Counted from the stretch's first letter, positions 7,726 to 13,111 are shown. The stretch: 16,944 nucleotides of DNA from a bacterium (Candidatus Gribaldobacteria) CG10_big_fil_rev_8_21_14_0_10_37_21 (GCA_002773495.1 PFAX01000006.1:1-16944), one strand, 5' to 3'. The notes: generated from the letters alone by a model not told the origin. A program made the numbers and translations.

Positions 7726-7899
7726 ATGAAAAAAATTTTAAATAAGTTTCTTTCTATAAAATTAAAAGAAAGAGGCGAAACCGGGCCAGTTCAAAATCAA
7801 GGCAGGTTAGACAAGCTTTATGTTGTAACCAGAAGAAGGTTCGGCTTAGCACAACGTTTAGAGCATGTTAGAAATCGAGGCAAGCAAAATGAAAAATAA
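7726..7899 (+). CDS. Small basic protein of 57 residues, function unknown
   Basis: ATG 7726 opens a 57-codon frame ending at TAA 7897-7899, 4 bases before the likely start of the YwbE-like gene. The product is strongly basic (KKILNKFLSIKLKERGE; VVTRRRFGLAQRLEHVRNRG) with no membrane segment. The stretch KLYVVTRRRFGLAQRLEH faintly recalls the start of type 2 peptidyl-tRNA hydrolases (YVVxRxDL...Q..H), but the rest of that domain is missing, so I do not assign that function. The tight spacing to the next gene and the protein-like middle favour a real gene; the lack of a visible ribosome binding site is not informative here. Confidence 0.45.
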   Translation: MKKILNKFLSIKLKERGETGPVQNQGRLDKLYVVTRRRFGLAQRLEHVRNRGKQNEK

Positions 7900-7903
7900 T
7901 TTT

Positions 7904-8149
7904 ATGAATGGACAAAACAGAAATGATATAAAAATTGGCGGGGAAGTTGAAATTGTTTTAAAACAAGATCAAAGAACAGGCAAGTTAACTTCAGGTGAAG
8001 TGAAAGATATTTTAACTAGTTCAAGTTTCCATCCCAGGGGTATAAAGGTTCGCCTAGTAGATGGGCAGGTAGGCAGGGTGCAAAGGGTTGGGATTTCTGA
8101 TGGGTTTGGCGGTTTAAAAATTAGACAGATAAACGAAAGAGAGTTATAA
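7904..8149 (+). CDS. YwbE family protein (DUF2196)
   Basis: Small conserved protein of unknown function. The 81-residue product starts MNGQNRNDIKIGGEVEIVLK, continues DQRTGKLTSGEVKDIL and includes HPRGIKVRLVDGQVGRVQRV. This is the YwbE pattern, with alternating Gly and charged residues suggestive of a small beta-barrel, KOW-like fold. Usual YwbE proteins are about 65 residues; this one carries an extra C-terminal stretch (FGGLKIRQINEREL). ATG 7904 is chosen because the family begins MNGQNR and because it follows the stop of the 57-residue ORF by 4 bases. In-frame ATGs at 7865 and 7889 would overlap that ORF. The gene's end overlaps the -10 box of the next gene. Confidence 0.85.
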   Translation: MNGQNRNDIKIGGEVEIVLKQDQRTGKLTSGEVKDILTSSSFHPRGIKVRLVDGQVGRVQRVGISDGFGGLKIRQINEREL

Positions 8150-8150
8150 T
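8145..8150 (+). promoter_or_regulatory. -10 box 6 nt before the PD-(D/E)XK nuclease start (leaderless-type)
   Basis: A consensus TATAAT overlaps the stop codon of the YwbE-like gene and ends 6 bases before ATG 8157. Transcription from it would start at about the ATG, giving a leaderless message. Confidence 0.6.
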
Positions 8151-8156
8151 AACCAT

Positions 8157-8927
8157 ATGAGTCAATATTATAACGCACAAAGGGTAAGGGGGCTTTATTT
8201 GCCTAATGCCAAAGAGCCGTTTCGGCTTTCAAGGTCAAAGATTGATTTATTTTTAAGTTGCCCCCGCTGTTTCTATTATGACCGTAAGCTGGGCGTTGGC
8301 AGGCCACCGGGTTTTCCTTTTGCTTTAAATTCAGCTGTGGATAAACTTTTAAAGACAGAGTTTGATCTTCACCGAGCCGAACAGAGCCAGCACCCCTTAA
8401 TGGAACATTATGGCTTAGTTGATATTGTGCCCTATCAAAACCCTTTAATGGATGAATGGCGCAATGCCTTATCTGGCGGGATTTGTTATTTGCACAAACC
8501 AACTAATTTTTATGTAACTGGTGGGATAGATGATGTTTGGCAAAACATTAAGACCGAAGAACTTATTATTGTTGATTATAAAGCAACCTCTAAAGAAACA
8601 GAAGTAAATCTTGACGCTGACTGGCAAATTAGTTACAAGCACCAAATGGAGATTTACCAGTGGCTTTTCAGGCAAAATGGTTACAAGATAAGTGAAATAG
8701 GGTATTTTGTTTATTGTAATGGCAATGCTGACAAAGAAGCGTTTGACGCTAAATTAGAGTTTGAGATAAAAGTTATCCCCTATCAAGGCGATGATTCTTG
8801 GGTAGAGCAAACTTTAAAAGACGCTTACCATTGTTTAAACCAAGGCAAAATTCCACCAGCTAGCCCTGATTGTGATTATTGTAGCTATCTTGAAGCAATA
8901 AATAAGGCAGGTGAAAAGATAGCTTGA
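8157..8927 (+). CDS. Stand-alone PD-(D/E)XK (RecB/Cas4-like) nuclease with four cysteines
   Basis: Predicted DNA nuclease of 256 residues. The N-terminus has a SRSKIDLFLSCPRCFYYDRK block with Cys35 and Cys38. The core shows GGIDDVW (Asp125/Asp126), IIVDYKAT (Asp140, Lys142) and the QMEIYQWL helix (Gln163). The C-terminus has DCDYCSY (Cys239, Cys242). Four cysteines bracketing a RecB-type core suggest an Fe-S or zinc clamp as in Cas4/AddB nucleases, here in a CxxC...CxxC form. No cas genes or repeats are nearby, so a CRISPR role is not supported. It may work alongside the helicase-nuclease encoded upstream or in general repair. A TGTGGATAA sequence inside the gene (8336-8344) matches a DnaA box but is probably coincidental. 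Confidence 0.85.
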   Translation: MSQYYNAQRVRGLYLPNAKEPFRLSRSKIDLFLSCPRCFYYDRKLGVGRPPGFPFALNSAVDKLLKTEFDLHRAEQSQHPLMEHYGLVDIVPYQNPLMDEWRNALSGGICYLHKPTNFYVTGGIDDVWQNIKTEELIIVDYKATSKETEVNLDADWQISYKHQMEIYQWLFRQNGYKISEIGYFVYCNGNADKEAFDAKLEFEIKVIPYQGDDSWVEQTLKDAYHCLNQGKIPPASPDCDYCSYLEAINKAGEKIA

Positions 8928-8952
8928 TTTTCATTAAGGTTAATGCTATGCT
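8924..8952 (+). promoter_or_regulatory. Promoter of the RRM gene
   Basis: TTGATT (8924-8929) and TATGCT (8947-8952) are separated by 17 bases, a good sigma-70-type arrangement. The -35 overlaps the stop of the nuclease gene. Transcription starting near 8959 would give an unusually long leader of about 115 nt for this genome. Confidence 0.6.
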
Positions 8953-9010
8953 TTAATTAATAATAATGTTTTAATAACATTATGCTTTGCGAAATCTTGC
9001 GTTCGAATTC

Positions 9011-9068
9011 TTTTTTAAGATTTACGACGTTAAGAAAGTAGAAAGTCAAGGTCGTCAATCTTAAGAAA
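9011..9068 (+). promoter_or_regulatory. Long leader hairpin just upstream of the RRM start codon
   Basis: Bases 9011-9028 pair with 9051-9068 in an 18-bp stem with one G-U (9014/9065) and one mismatch (9023/9056), enclosing a purine-rich 22-base loop. It ends 6 nt before ATG 9075. The segment AAGATTT (9017-9023) can instead pair with AAATCTT (8992-8998), giving a mutually exclusive alternative fold. A further AT-rich 8-bp hairpin lies at 8963-8983. This suggests structure-based control of translation. Confidence 0.55.
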
Positions 9069-9074
9069 AATACA

Positions 9075-9335
9075 ATGAACAAGAAACTTTTTGTAGGCAA
9101 TTTGCCTTTTCAAGCAACCGAGCAATCTCTTCAAGACATGTTTGCCCAAGTTGGTAATGTTGAATCAGTGGCCATTATCACAGATAGAGCGACTGGTAGG
9201 TCAAAAGGGTTCGGCTTTGTTGAAATGTCAACAGAGGACGAAGCCAAGAAAGCCATTGAAGAGCTTGATGGTAAAGAATTCGAAGGTAGAAAAATGTTCG
9301 TTTCTGAAGCAAAACCAATGCAACCCAGAGACTGA
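9075..9335 (+). CDS. Single-RRM RNA-binding protein
   Basis: Small RNA-binding protein of 86 residues made of one RNA recognition motif, as found in cyanobacterial Rbp proteins and common in Patescibacteria. It shows RNP2 LFVGNL (5-10) and RNP1 KGFGFVEM (44-51) with the aromatic residues needed for stacking on single-stranded RNA. The beta-alpha-beta-beta-alpha-beta layout is complete, and there is a short tail without the Gly-rich extension of some relatives. Cyanobacterial relatives are often cold-induced; the long structured leader here suggests post-transcriptional control, possibly by its own product. It forms a one-gene unit with its own promoter and terminator. ATG 9075 gives the standard MNKKLFVGNLPF start. 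Confidence 0.95.
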   Translation: MNKKLFVGNLPFQATEQSLQDMFAQVGNVESVAIITDRATGRSKGFGFVEMSTEDEAKKAIEELDGKEFEGRKMFVSEAKPMQPRD

Positions 9336-9336
9336 A

Positions 9337-9376
9337 TTAACTAAAAACTCCCCCACAAAGGGGAGTTTTTAGTTAA
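9337..9376 (+). terminator. Rho-independent terminator after the RRM gene
   Basis: A perfect 17-bp inverted repeat (9337-9353 with 9360-9376) has a CTCCCC/GGGGAG core, a 6-base loop and a T5 run within the 3' arm. It begins one base after the RRM stop and isolates that gene from the toxin-antitoxin promoter. Confidence 0.95.
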
Positions 9377-9395
9377 GGTTTTATTTAAGATGGGG

Positions 9396-9411
9396 CTGTG
9401 GATAACTTTTT
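9396..9411 (+). promoter_or_regulatory. DnaA-box element upstream of the toxin-antitoxin promoter
   Basis: CTGTGGATAACTTTTT contains TGTGGATAA (9397-9405), the exact complement of the DnaA-box consensus TTATCCACA. The identical 16-mer occurs at 13086-13101, also in front of a promoter. The element's last two bases overlap the -35 box. Confidence 0.5.
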
Positions 9412-9437
9412 GACAAATAGATTATGTACGCTATAAT
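9410..9437 (+). promoter_or_regulatory. Consensus promoter of the toxin-antitoxin operon
   Basis: TTGACA (9410-9415) and TATAAT (9432-9437) are both perfect sigma-70 consensus hexamers with a 16-base spacer. Transcription would start near 9444, about 15 bases before ATG 9459. Confidence 0.88.
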
Positions 9438-9446
9438 GAACATAAT
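9421..9446 (+). promoter_or_regulatory. Inverted-repeat operator candidate over the toxin-antitoxin -10
   Basis: ATTATGT (9421-9427) and ACATAAT (9440-9446) are perfect 7-bp inverted arms that flank the TATAAT box symmetrically. Phd/YefM-type antitoxins normally bind such palindromes to repress their own operon, so this is the likely autoregulatory site. Confidence 0.6.
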
Positions 9447-9458
9447 ACAAAAAATATT

Positions 9459-9800
9459 ATGGCAAAAAAATACTTATCAATCACTGACGCTCGGAAAGAC
9501 CTTTTTCAAATTGCCCAAGAATCTCAGAAACCAGATGCTCATTTCATTTTAACAATTAATGGTAAGCCAGAGGTAGCTTTAATGTCTTTTGAAGAATATG
9601 AGGCTATTTTAGAAACAATTGATTTTTTAAGCGAGCCAGGCGCTCTTACAGAGCTTGGAGAAGCGGAAAAAGAAATAGAAAAAGGGGAGTTTTTTGATTT
9701 TGATGTTGTCAAGCAAGAGCTTGATTTTGCCAGGAAGGGTGCAATGGTTTTAGCTGAAAATCCTAAGCAAAAGTATCAACCAAAAAGACGGAAAAAATGA
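9459..9800 (+). CDS. Phd/YefM-type antitoxin
   Basis: Antitoxin of a type II toxin-antitoxin pair that would neutralise the RelE-like toxin encoded immediately downstream and repress the operon. The 113 residues begin with the Phd/YefM DNA-binding fold: YLSITDARKDLFQIAQES, ILTINGKPEVALMSFEEYEAI (split by a short loop). A long C-terminal region follows: an acidic stretch (about residues 66-82), then a basic tail (PKQKYQPKRRKK). Typical Phd/YefM proteins are 75-90 residues, so the tail is longer than usual and may form the toxin-binding segment. The stop overlaps the toxin ATG (ATGA). The promoter and operator-like repeat lie directly upstream. Confidence 0.88.
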   Translation: MAKKYLSITDARKDLFQIAQESQKPDAHFILTINGKPEVALMSFEEYEAILETIDFLSEPGALTELGEAEKEIEKGEFFDFDVVKQELDFARKGAMVLAENPKQKYQPKRRKK

Positions 9801-10072
9801 AAGAAAAGAAATTTACAATTAGGTTTTCGAATAAGGCCTACCATTCTTTCAAAAGAATTCTTCAAGAATGGCAACACAGGGTAGAAGAAGCCATTAGTAG
9901 CTTGGCTCAAAGCCCTTTTTATGGTAAAAAAATGTGGGGCAAGTTTCAAGCAAAAAGACATTTAAGGGTTTGGCCTTATAGAATTATTTATGAAGTTAAA
10001 GAAAAAGAGAATTTAATTTATATTTTAAATATCGCTCAAAGAAGAAGCATTGGTTATAAATGTTTTTTTTGA
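9797..10072 (+). CDS. RelE/ParE-family toxin
   Basis: Toxin of the type II pair; RelE-family members usually cut mRNA on the ribosome, while ParE members act on gyrase. The 91 residues show the family pattern of a helical hairpin (KAYHSFKRILQEWQHRVEE) followed by a beta-sheet with HLRVWPYRIIYEVKEKENL and IYILNIAQRRSIGY. The YRIIYEV and RR-x-x-x-Y elements are typical of RelE-type mRNA interferases, but the choice between RelE and ParE activity cannot be settled by eye. It overlaps the antitoxin by 4 bases. radC starts 9 bases after its stop, so the toxin operon may drive radC too. Confidence 0.87.
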   Translation: MKEKKFTIRFSNKAYHSFKRILQEWQHRVEEAISSLAQSPFYGKKMWGKFQAKRHLRVWPYRIIYEVKEKENLIYILNIAQRRSIGYKCFF

Positions 10073-10081
10073 ACAAGAAAT

Positions 10082-10768
10082 ATGCCAAAACAAGAAAAGC
10101 CAATTAGAGAAATGCCAAAACCTGAACGACCCAGGGAAAAGCTAATTGAAACAGGTGCGAAAAACCTTAAAGAAAAAGAGCTTTTAGCGATTTTACTTTC
10201 CACTGGCATTAAAGGCAAAAATGTTGTTAAGGTTTCTGAAGAAATTTTAAAACAATTTTCTTTGCCAAAGCTTTTTAAACTTTCTTTTCAGGATTTATCT
10301 AAAATAAAAGGGGTGGGCCAGGCAAAGGCCTGTATTGTTTTAGCCGCTTTTGAAATTGTTAAAAGGGCCCTGGGAACTCAAGACGAAATAGCGCCAAAAA
10401 TTATTTCTGTTGATGACATTGTAGCTCAAGCTATTTATATGCGAGATAAACAAAGGGAGCATTTTATGGTTTTGTATTTAAACGGTAGGAACGAGCTTAT
10501 TTTTAAAAAACCAATGTTTGTAGGCACTTTAAACGCTAATTTAGTTCACCCTAGAGAAATATTTATTGAGGCCCTAAAACAAAACGCGGCTTGTTTGATT
10601 TTTTGCCATAATCACCCTTCAGGCGACCCTTCGCCTTCAAAAATTGATTTGGAAATTACCAAACGACTTTCTGAAGCTGGCAGAATAATGGGGATTGATG
10701 TTTTAGACCATCTTATTATTAGCAAGACAAAGGTTTTTAGCTTTAGGGAAAGCGGGCTGATTACTTAA
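10082..10768 (+). CDS. radC: RadC family JAB/MPN-domain protein
   Basis: RadC (UPF0758) is a conserved protein with a metallo-hydrolase JAMM fold whose exact role is unresolved; links to recombination and mobile elements are known but its old repair assignment is disputed. The 228 residues begin with RPREKLIETGAKNLKEKELL and LAILLSTG. A helix-hairpin-helix segment follows (LSKIKGVGQAKACIVLA, about 72-88). The metal site is HNHPSGDPSPSKID, with His176, His178 and Asp182. Length matches the family. ATG 10082 adds about ten residues to the usual start; ATG 10112 is an alternative. It lies 9 bases behind the toxin gene and is followed by short tandem repeats. Confidence 0.94.
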   Translation: MPKQEKPIREMPKPERPREKLIETGAKNLKEKELLAILLSTGIKGKNVVKVSEEILKQFSLPKLFKLSFQDLSKIKGVGQAKACIVLAAFEIVKRALGTQDEIAPKIISVDDIVAQAIYMRDKQREHFMVLYLNGRNELIFKKPMFVGTLNANLVHPREIFIEALKQNAACLIFCHNHPSGDPSPSKIDLEITKRLSEAGRIMGIDVLDHLIISKTKVFSFRESGLIT

Positions 10769-10804
10769 TAGCAAAGAGCTAATAGCAAAAGGCGAATGGC
10801 GAAT
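10766..10804 (+). repeat. Short direct repeats after radC
   Basis: TAATAGCAAA occurs at 10766-10775 and 10780-10789, followed by a perfect tandem GGCGAAT at 10791-10797 and 10798-10804. The first copy includes the radC stop codon. The following bases up to the next ATG are almost pure A/T. This looks like slippage-prone simple sequence. Confidence 0.7.
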
Positions 10805-10829
10805 AATAAAAAAATAAAAATAAAAAAAT

Positions 10830-11279
10830 ATGCAACAAACACAAAGCCAAGTTACTATCTTTAAGTCAATTTTTTTTGAAATAGCTGACGAAAACGGGTT
10901 AGTTTATGATTTTTCAACTAAAAAAGCTAATTTCCAGTTAGAAAAAGAAGATGCCAGGGCTAAATTTTTAGTCAACTTAATCGAAAACTATGGGTTTAAA
11001 GAAGAGGACTTACGGCTTGATTTTGAACCCTTGGCCTTAGAAATATTAGGATCGGTTGATTTAGTTGCCTTTAAAAAAGAAAAGCCATTTTTGGCTTGCC
11101 ATTTTTTGCATGAAAGACCATCTTACTTAGAAGTTTCTTCAGCTAAAGAGGGGCTTTTTAGAAAGATGAAGGATTTAAAGGTAGAATATGGCGTTTTAAT
11201 TTTTAATACCAGAGAATATTTTTTTAAAAGAGAAAACAAAAAAATTATTGAAATTGCCCCGGCTTTGTTTTTAAGGTAA
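10830..11279 (+). CDS. HsdR N-terminal-like protein with a degraded active site
   Basis: Hypothetical protein of 149 residues. The central part (LEKEDARAKFLVNLIENYGF, then LRLDFEPL and GSVDLVAFKKEKPFLAC) resembles the N-terminal nuclease domain of type I restriction HsdR proteins (HSDR_N/HSDR_N_2 families). There an acidic residue is followed about ten residues later by E-x-K. The Asp is present (Asp77), but the E-x-K position is occupied by ACHFL (about 89-93), so nuclease activity is unlikely. A second half (KMKDLKVEYGVLIFNTREYF) fits the rest of the PD-(D/E)XK fold. No hsdM or hsdS lies nearby. Family assignment is by pattern only. ATG 10830 follows an A-rich run and there is no Shine-Dalgarno. 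Confidence 0.6.
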   Translation: MQQTQSQVTIFKSIFFEIADENGLVYDFSTKKANFQLEKEDARAKFLVNLIENYGFKEEDLRLDFEPLALEILGSVDLVAFKKEKPFLACHFLHERPSYLEVSSAKEGLFRKMKDLKVEYGVLIFNTREYFFKRENKKIIEIAPALFLR

Positions 11280-11292
11280 AATAAAAATAAAT

Positions 11293-12054
11293 ATGCAAAA
11301 TCAAAATAAGAGTCAGTTAATTAGCCAGCATCTAGCCAGTAAGCCCAATAATCAGCCGATTAACCAGCCAGATAGTTTTGTTGTTGATTTAGGTGGGTCA
11401 GTGGCTATTACAGAAAAAGGCCCGGACGTTACTCTTTTGAAAAAGTTTTATAAAGAAATTATTTTTCAGGTTAAAAAGGGTAAAAAATTTATTATTGTGA
11501 TTGGGGGTGGTAATTTGGCTCGGGTTTATCAGAAAATGGCTAAAAAAATAAGCCAGCCCTCATTAGAAAGTTTAGATTGGGTTGGGATTAAATCAACCCA
11601 CTTAAACGCTGAACTCTTGAAAGCTTGTTTTGCTGACATTGTTTTTCCTGAAGTTATTACAGAAAGATTTCAAGCGAGAAGTTTTGAAAAATATTCAGTT
11701 ATTATAGCTGGTGGGTTTTTGCCGGGGGCTTCAACTGACTATGTTTGCGCCCAATTAGCGGTTGATTTTCAAATTAAGCAAGTGATTGCTTTAGGCAAGC
11801 CAGCTTATGTTTACACAGCTAACCCTGAAAAAAGCAAAAAAGCCAAGCCAATTAAAAATATGACTTGGGGCGATTATTTCAAATTAATCCCTAAAGAGTG
11901 GAACCCGGGGGCCAAAATACCAATTGATCAAAAGGCAGCTCAATTAGCCAAGGAGCGAGGGCTTTCTTTTGTGGTAGCTAATGGTAAAAGTATGGCCAAT
12001 TTCCGAAAAATCTTAGAAAACCAGCCCTTTAAGGGTACTTTGCTTGAAAATTAA
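11293..12054 (+). CDS. pyrH: UMP kinase (archaeal-type, amino acid kinase family)
   Basis: Phosphorylates UMP to UDP in pyrimidine nucleotide synthesis, upstream of all CTP and dTTP formation. The 253 residues show FVVDLGGSV (29-37), VIGGGNLARVYQKM (69-82), DWVGIKSTHLNAELL (95-109), AGGFLPGASTDYVCAQLAV (139-157), YTANPEKSKKAKPIKNMTW and WNPGAKIPIDQKAAQLAK. The DxxGI-x-x-TxLNA and GxxPGxSTD patterns point to the archaeal-type UMP kinase subgroup rather than the classical bacterial PyrH. An N-terminal extension of about 28 residues is rich in Asn and Gln and precedes the first beta strand; no later in-frame ATG could replace ATG 11293. A TAAAAT (11277-11282), overlapping the stop of the previous gene, may serve as its -10 box. 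Confidence 0.88.
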   Translation: MQNQNKSQLISQHLASKPNNQPINQPDSFVVDLGGSVAITEKGPDVTLLKKFYKEIIFQVKKGKKFIIVIGGGNLARVYQKMAKKISQPSLESLDWVGIKSTHLNAELLKACFADIVFPEVITERFQARSFEKYSVIIAGGFLPGASTDYVCAQLAVDFQIKQVIALGKPAYVYTANPEKSKKAKPIKNMTWGDYFKLIPKEWNPGAKIPIDQKAAQLAKERGLSFVVANGKSMANFRKILENQPFKGTLLEN

Positions 12055-12072
12055 GTGGTTTTGTGCTATATT
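12044..12072 (+). promoter_or_regulatory. Promoter of the PspC-DUF192 operon
   Basis: TTGAAA (12044-12049) and TATATT (12067-12072) are spaced by 17 bases. The -35 lies in the end of the UMP kinase gene. Transcription would start near 12079, about 29 bases before ATG 12108. Confidence 0.65.
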
Positions 12073-12078
12073 TGCCTT

Positions 12079-12100
12079 AGGTTACTTAATTTTGTAACTT
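12079..12100 (+). promoter_or_regulatory. Inverted repeat at the start of the PspC transcript
   Basis: AGGTTAC (12079-12085) pairs with GTAACTT (12094-12100) as a 7-bp RNA stem with one G-U, enclosing an 8-base loop. It begins at the predicted transcription start and ends 7 bases before ATG 12108. It could be an operator or a leader hairpin. Confidence 0.45.
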
Positions 12101-12107
12101 AAAAAAT

Positions 12108-12590
12108 ATGACAGAAACAAAAAAATTATATCGCCAAGACGAGGGTAAAGTTATCGCTGGCGTTGCAACAGGCATTGCCCAATATTTTAACCTTGACCCA
12201 ATTGTTGTTCGGGTTTTGTTCGTTTTGTTTACCTTTTTTCAAGGGGCGGGTATTCTACTTTACATTATTTTAGCTGTTTTAGTACCCAAGTACTCTGAAA
12301 AAGCTATTTTACCGGAAGAAGTTTTAAAGGAAAAAGCTGAGAAAGCTGAAGAAATAACCCATAAAGCCACAGAGAAAGCTAAACACATTTCGCAAAAAAT
12401 CAAAGAAAAAAAATGGCTTAGCGACAGCCGAAGAATTTTAGGGGTTATTTGTGTTTTAGGGGGTGTTGGGATTATTTTAAACAAGTACTTTTTTGAATGG
12501 TTCAAATGGGATATGCTTTGGACTGCCACTTTAGTTGTGGTTGGCTTTTATCTCGTGATTACTGAAACTAAAGAAAAGAGTGCAAAATAA
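12108..12590 (+). CDS. PspC domain membrane protein
   Basis: Membrane protein of 160 residues related to phage-shock-protein C, which takes part in envelope-stress responses. The PspC domain fills about residues 5-62, with KLYRQDEGKVIAGVATGIAQ, YFNLDPIVVRVLFVLFTF and a membrane helix ending in AVLVPKY. A charged, Ala/Lys/Glu-rich helical linker (about 68-102, probably coiled coil) leads to two more hydrophobic segments (about 109-126 and 136-153), resembling the LiaF/DUF5668-type membrane pair. No PspA or PspB homologue is in the window. It has its own promoter and sits 3 bases before the DUF192 gene, forming a two-gene envelope-related operon. Confidence 0.9.
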   Translation: MTETKKLYRQDEGKVIAGVATGIAQYFNLDPIVVRVLFVLFTFFQGAGILLYIILAVLVPKYSEKAILPEEVLKEKAEKAEEITHKATEKAKHISQKIKEKKWLSDSRRILGVICVLGGVGIILNKYFFEWFKWDMLWTATLVVVGFYLVITETKEKSAK

Positions 12591-12593
12591 AAA

Positions 12594-13058
12594 ATGATAA
12601 ACAAAAATTTAATTTTTTCTTTAGCAATATTACTTCTCCTTGTCGTTTTTGGGTTTTTTTTGTTCAAACCCAATAAAATAATAACTAAAATAACTTTTTT
12701 AAATGAAGGCAATGTAGCTGTTGAAATTTCAGCTGAAATAGCTAAAACTAAAGAGCAGTTATCCGTTGGGTTGTCAAAAAGAAAAGATTTACCAGAAAAC
12801 CAAGGTATGCTCTTCTTATTTAATGAGGAACAATTTTTAGCTTTTTGGATGAAAGACACGCTTATTCCTTTAGATCTTATTTTTTTAAACAAAGACAAGC
12901 AAATTGTTAAAATTGTTCATGAAGCTCAACCTTGCTTTGGGGAAAATTGCCCCTCTTATTTTTCTGATTTTGAAAGCCAATATGTTATTGAGGTTTTAGG
13001 CGGTTTTTGTGATAAGTATCAAATTAACGAGGCAAGCACAGTTAATTTTTTGTTTTAA
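12594..13058 (+). CDS. Membrane-anchored DUF192 family protein
   Basis: DUF192 protein of unknown function, 154 residues, with one N-terminal membrane or signal-anchor helix (about 7-24) that places the domain outside the cytoplasm. The family motifs are complete: GLSKRKDLPENQGMLF (59-74), FWMKDTLIPLDLIF (84-97) and the Cys pair AQPCFGENCPSY (Cys114, Cys119). YVIEVLGGF and a short C-terminus follow. The conserved CP-x-Y context suggests a fold stabilised or metal-bound by the cysteines. It starts 3 bases after the PspC stop and so shares that promoter. The intrinsic terminator closing the unit lies about 100 bases downstream. Confidence 0.92.
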   Translation: MINKNLIFSLAILLLLVVFGFFLFKPNKIITKITFLNEGNVAVEISAEIAKTKEQLSVGLSKRKDLPENQGMLFLFNEEQFLAFWMKDTLIPLDLIFLNKDKQIVKIVHEAQPCFGENCPSYFSDFESQYVIEVLGGFCDKYQINEASTVNFLF

Positions 13059-13085
13059 AAATTTGCCTTTTGACTTAACTTGACC

Positions 13086-13101
13086 CTGTGGATAACTTTT
13101 T
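13086..13101 (+). promoter_or_regulatory. Second copy of the DnaA-box element
   Basis: This is a 16-base exact copy of the element at 9396-9411, containing the consensus DnaA box complement TGTGGATAA (13087-13095). It lies just upstream of a promoter-like pair (13112-13139). Confidence 0.5.
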
Positions 13102-13111
13102 TAAGCAGAGC

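Noticed and set aside
8336..8344. A replication origin suggested by DnaA boxes
   Set aside because: The boxes are spread over about 5 kb in separate contexts, without a cluster, AT-rich unwinding repeats or dnaA/dnaN nearby.
8157..8927. Cas4 of a CRISPR system
   Set aside because: The core is RecB/Cas4-like, but there are no repeats, spacers or other cas genes in the window.
9142..9372. A second + strand frame overlapping the RRM gene
   Set aside because: It is out of frame with a complete RRM domain and runs into the terminator; shadow.
12548..12898. A 116-codon minus-strand frame spanning the PspC/DUF192 junction
   Set aside because: Both overlapped genes have intact family motifs on the + strand.
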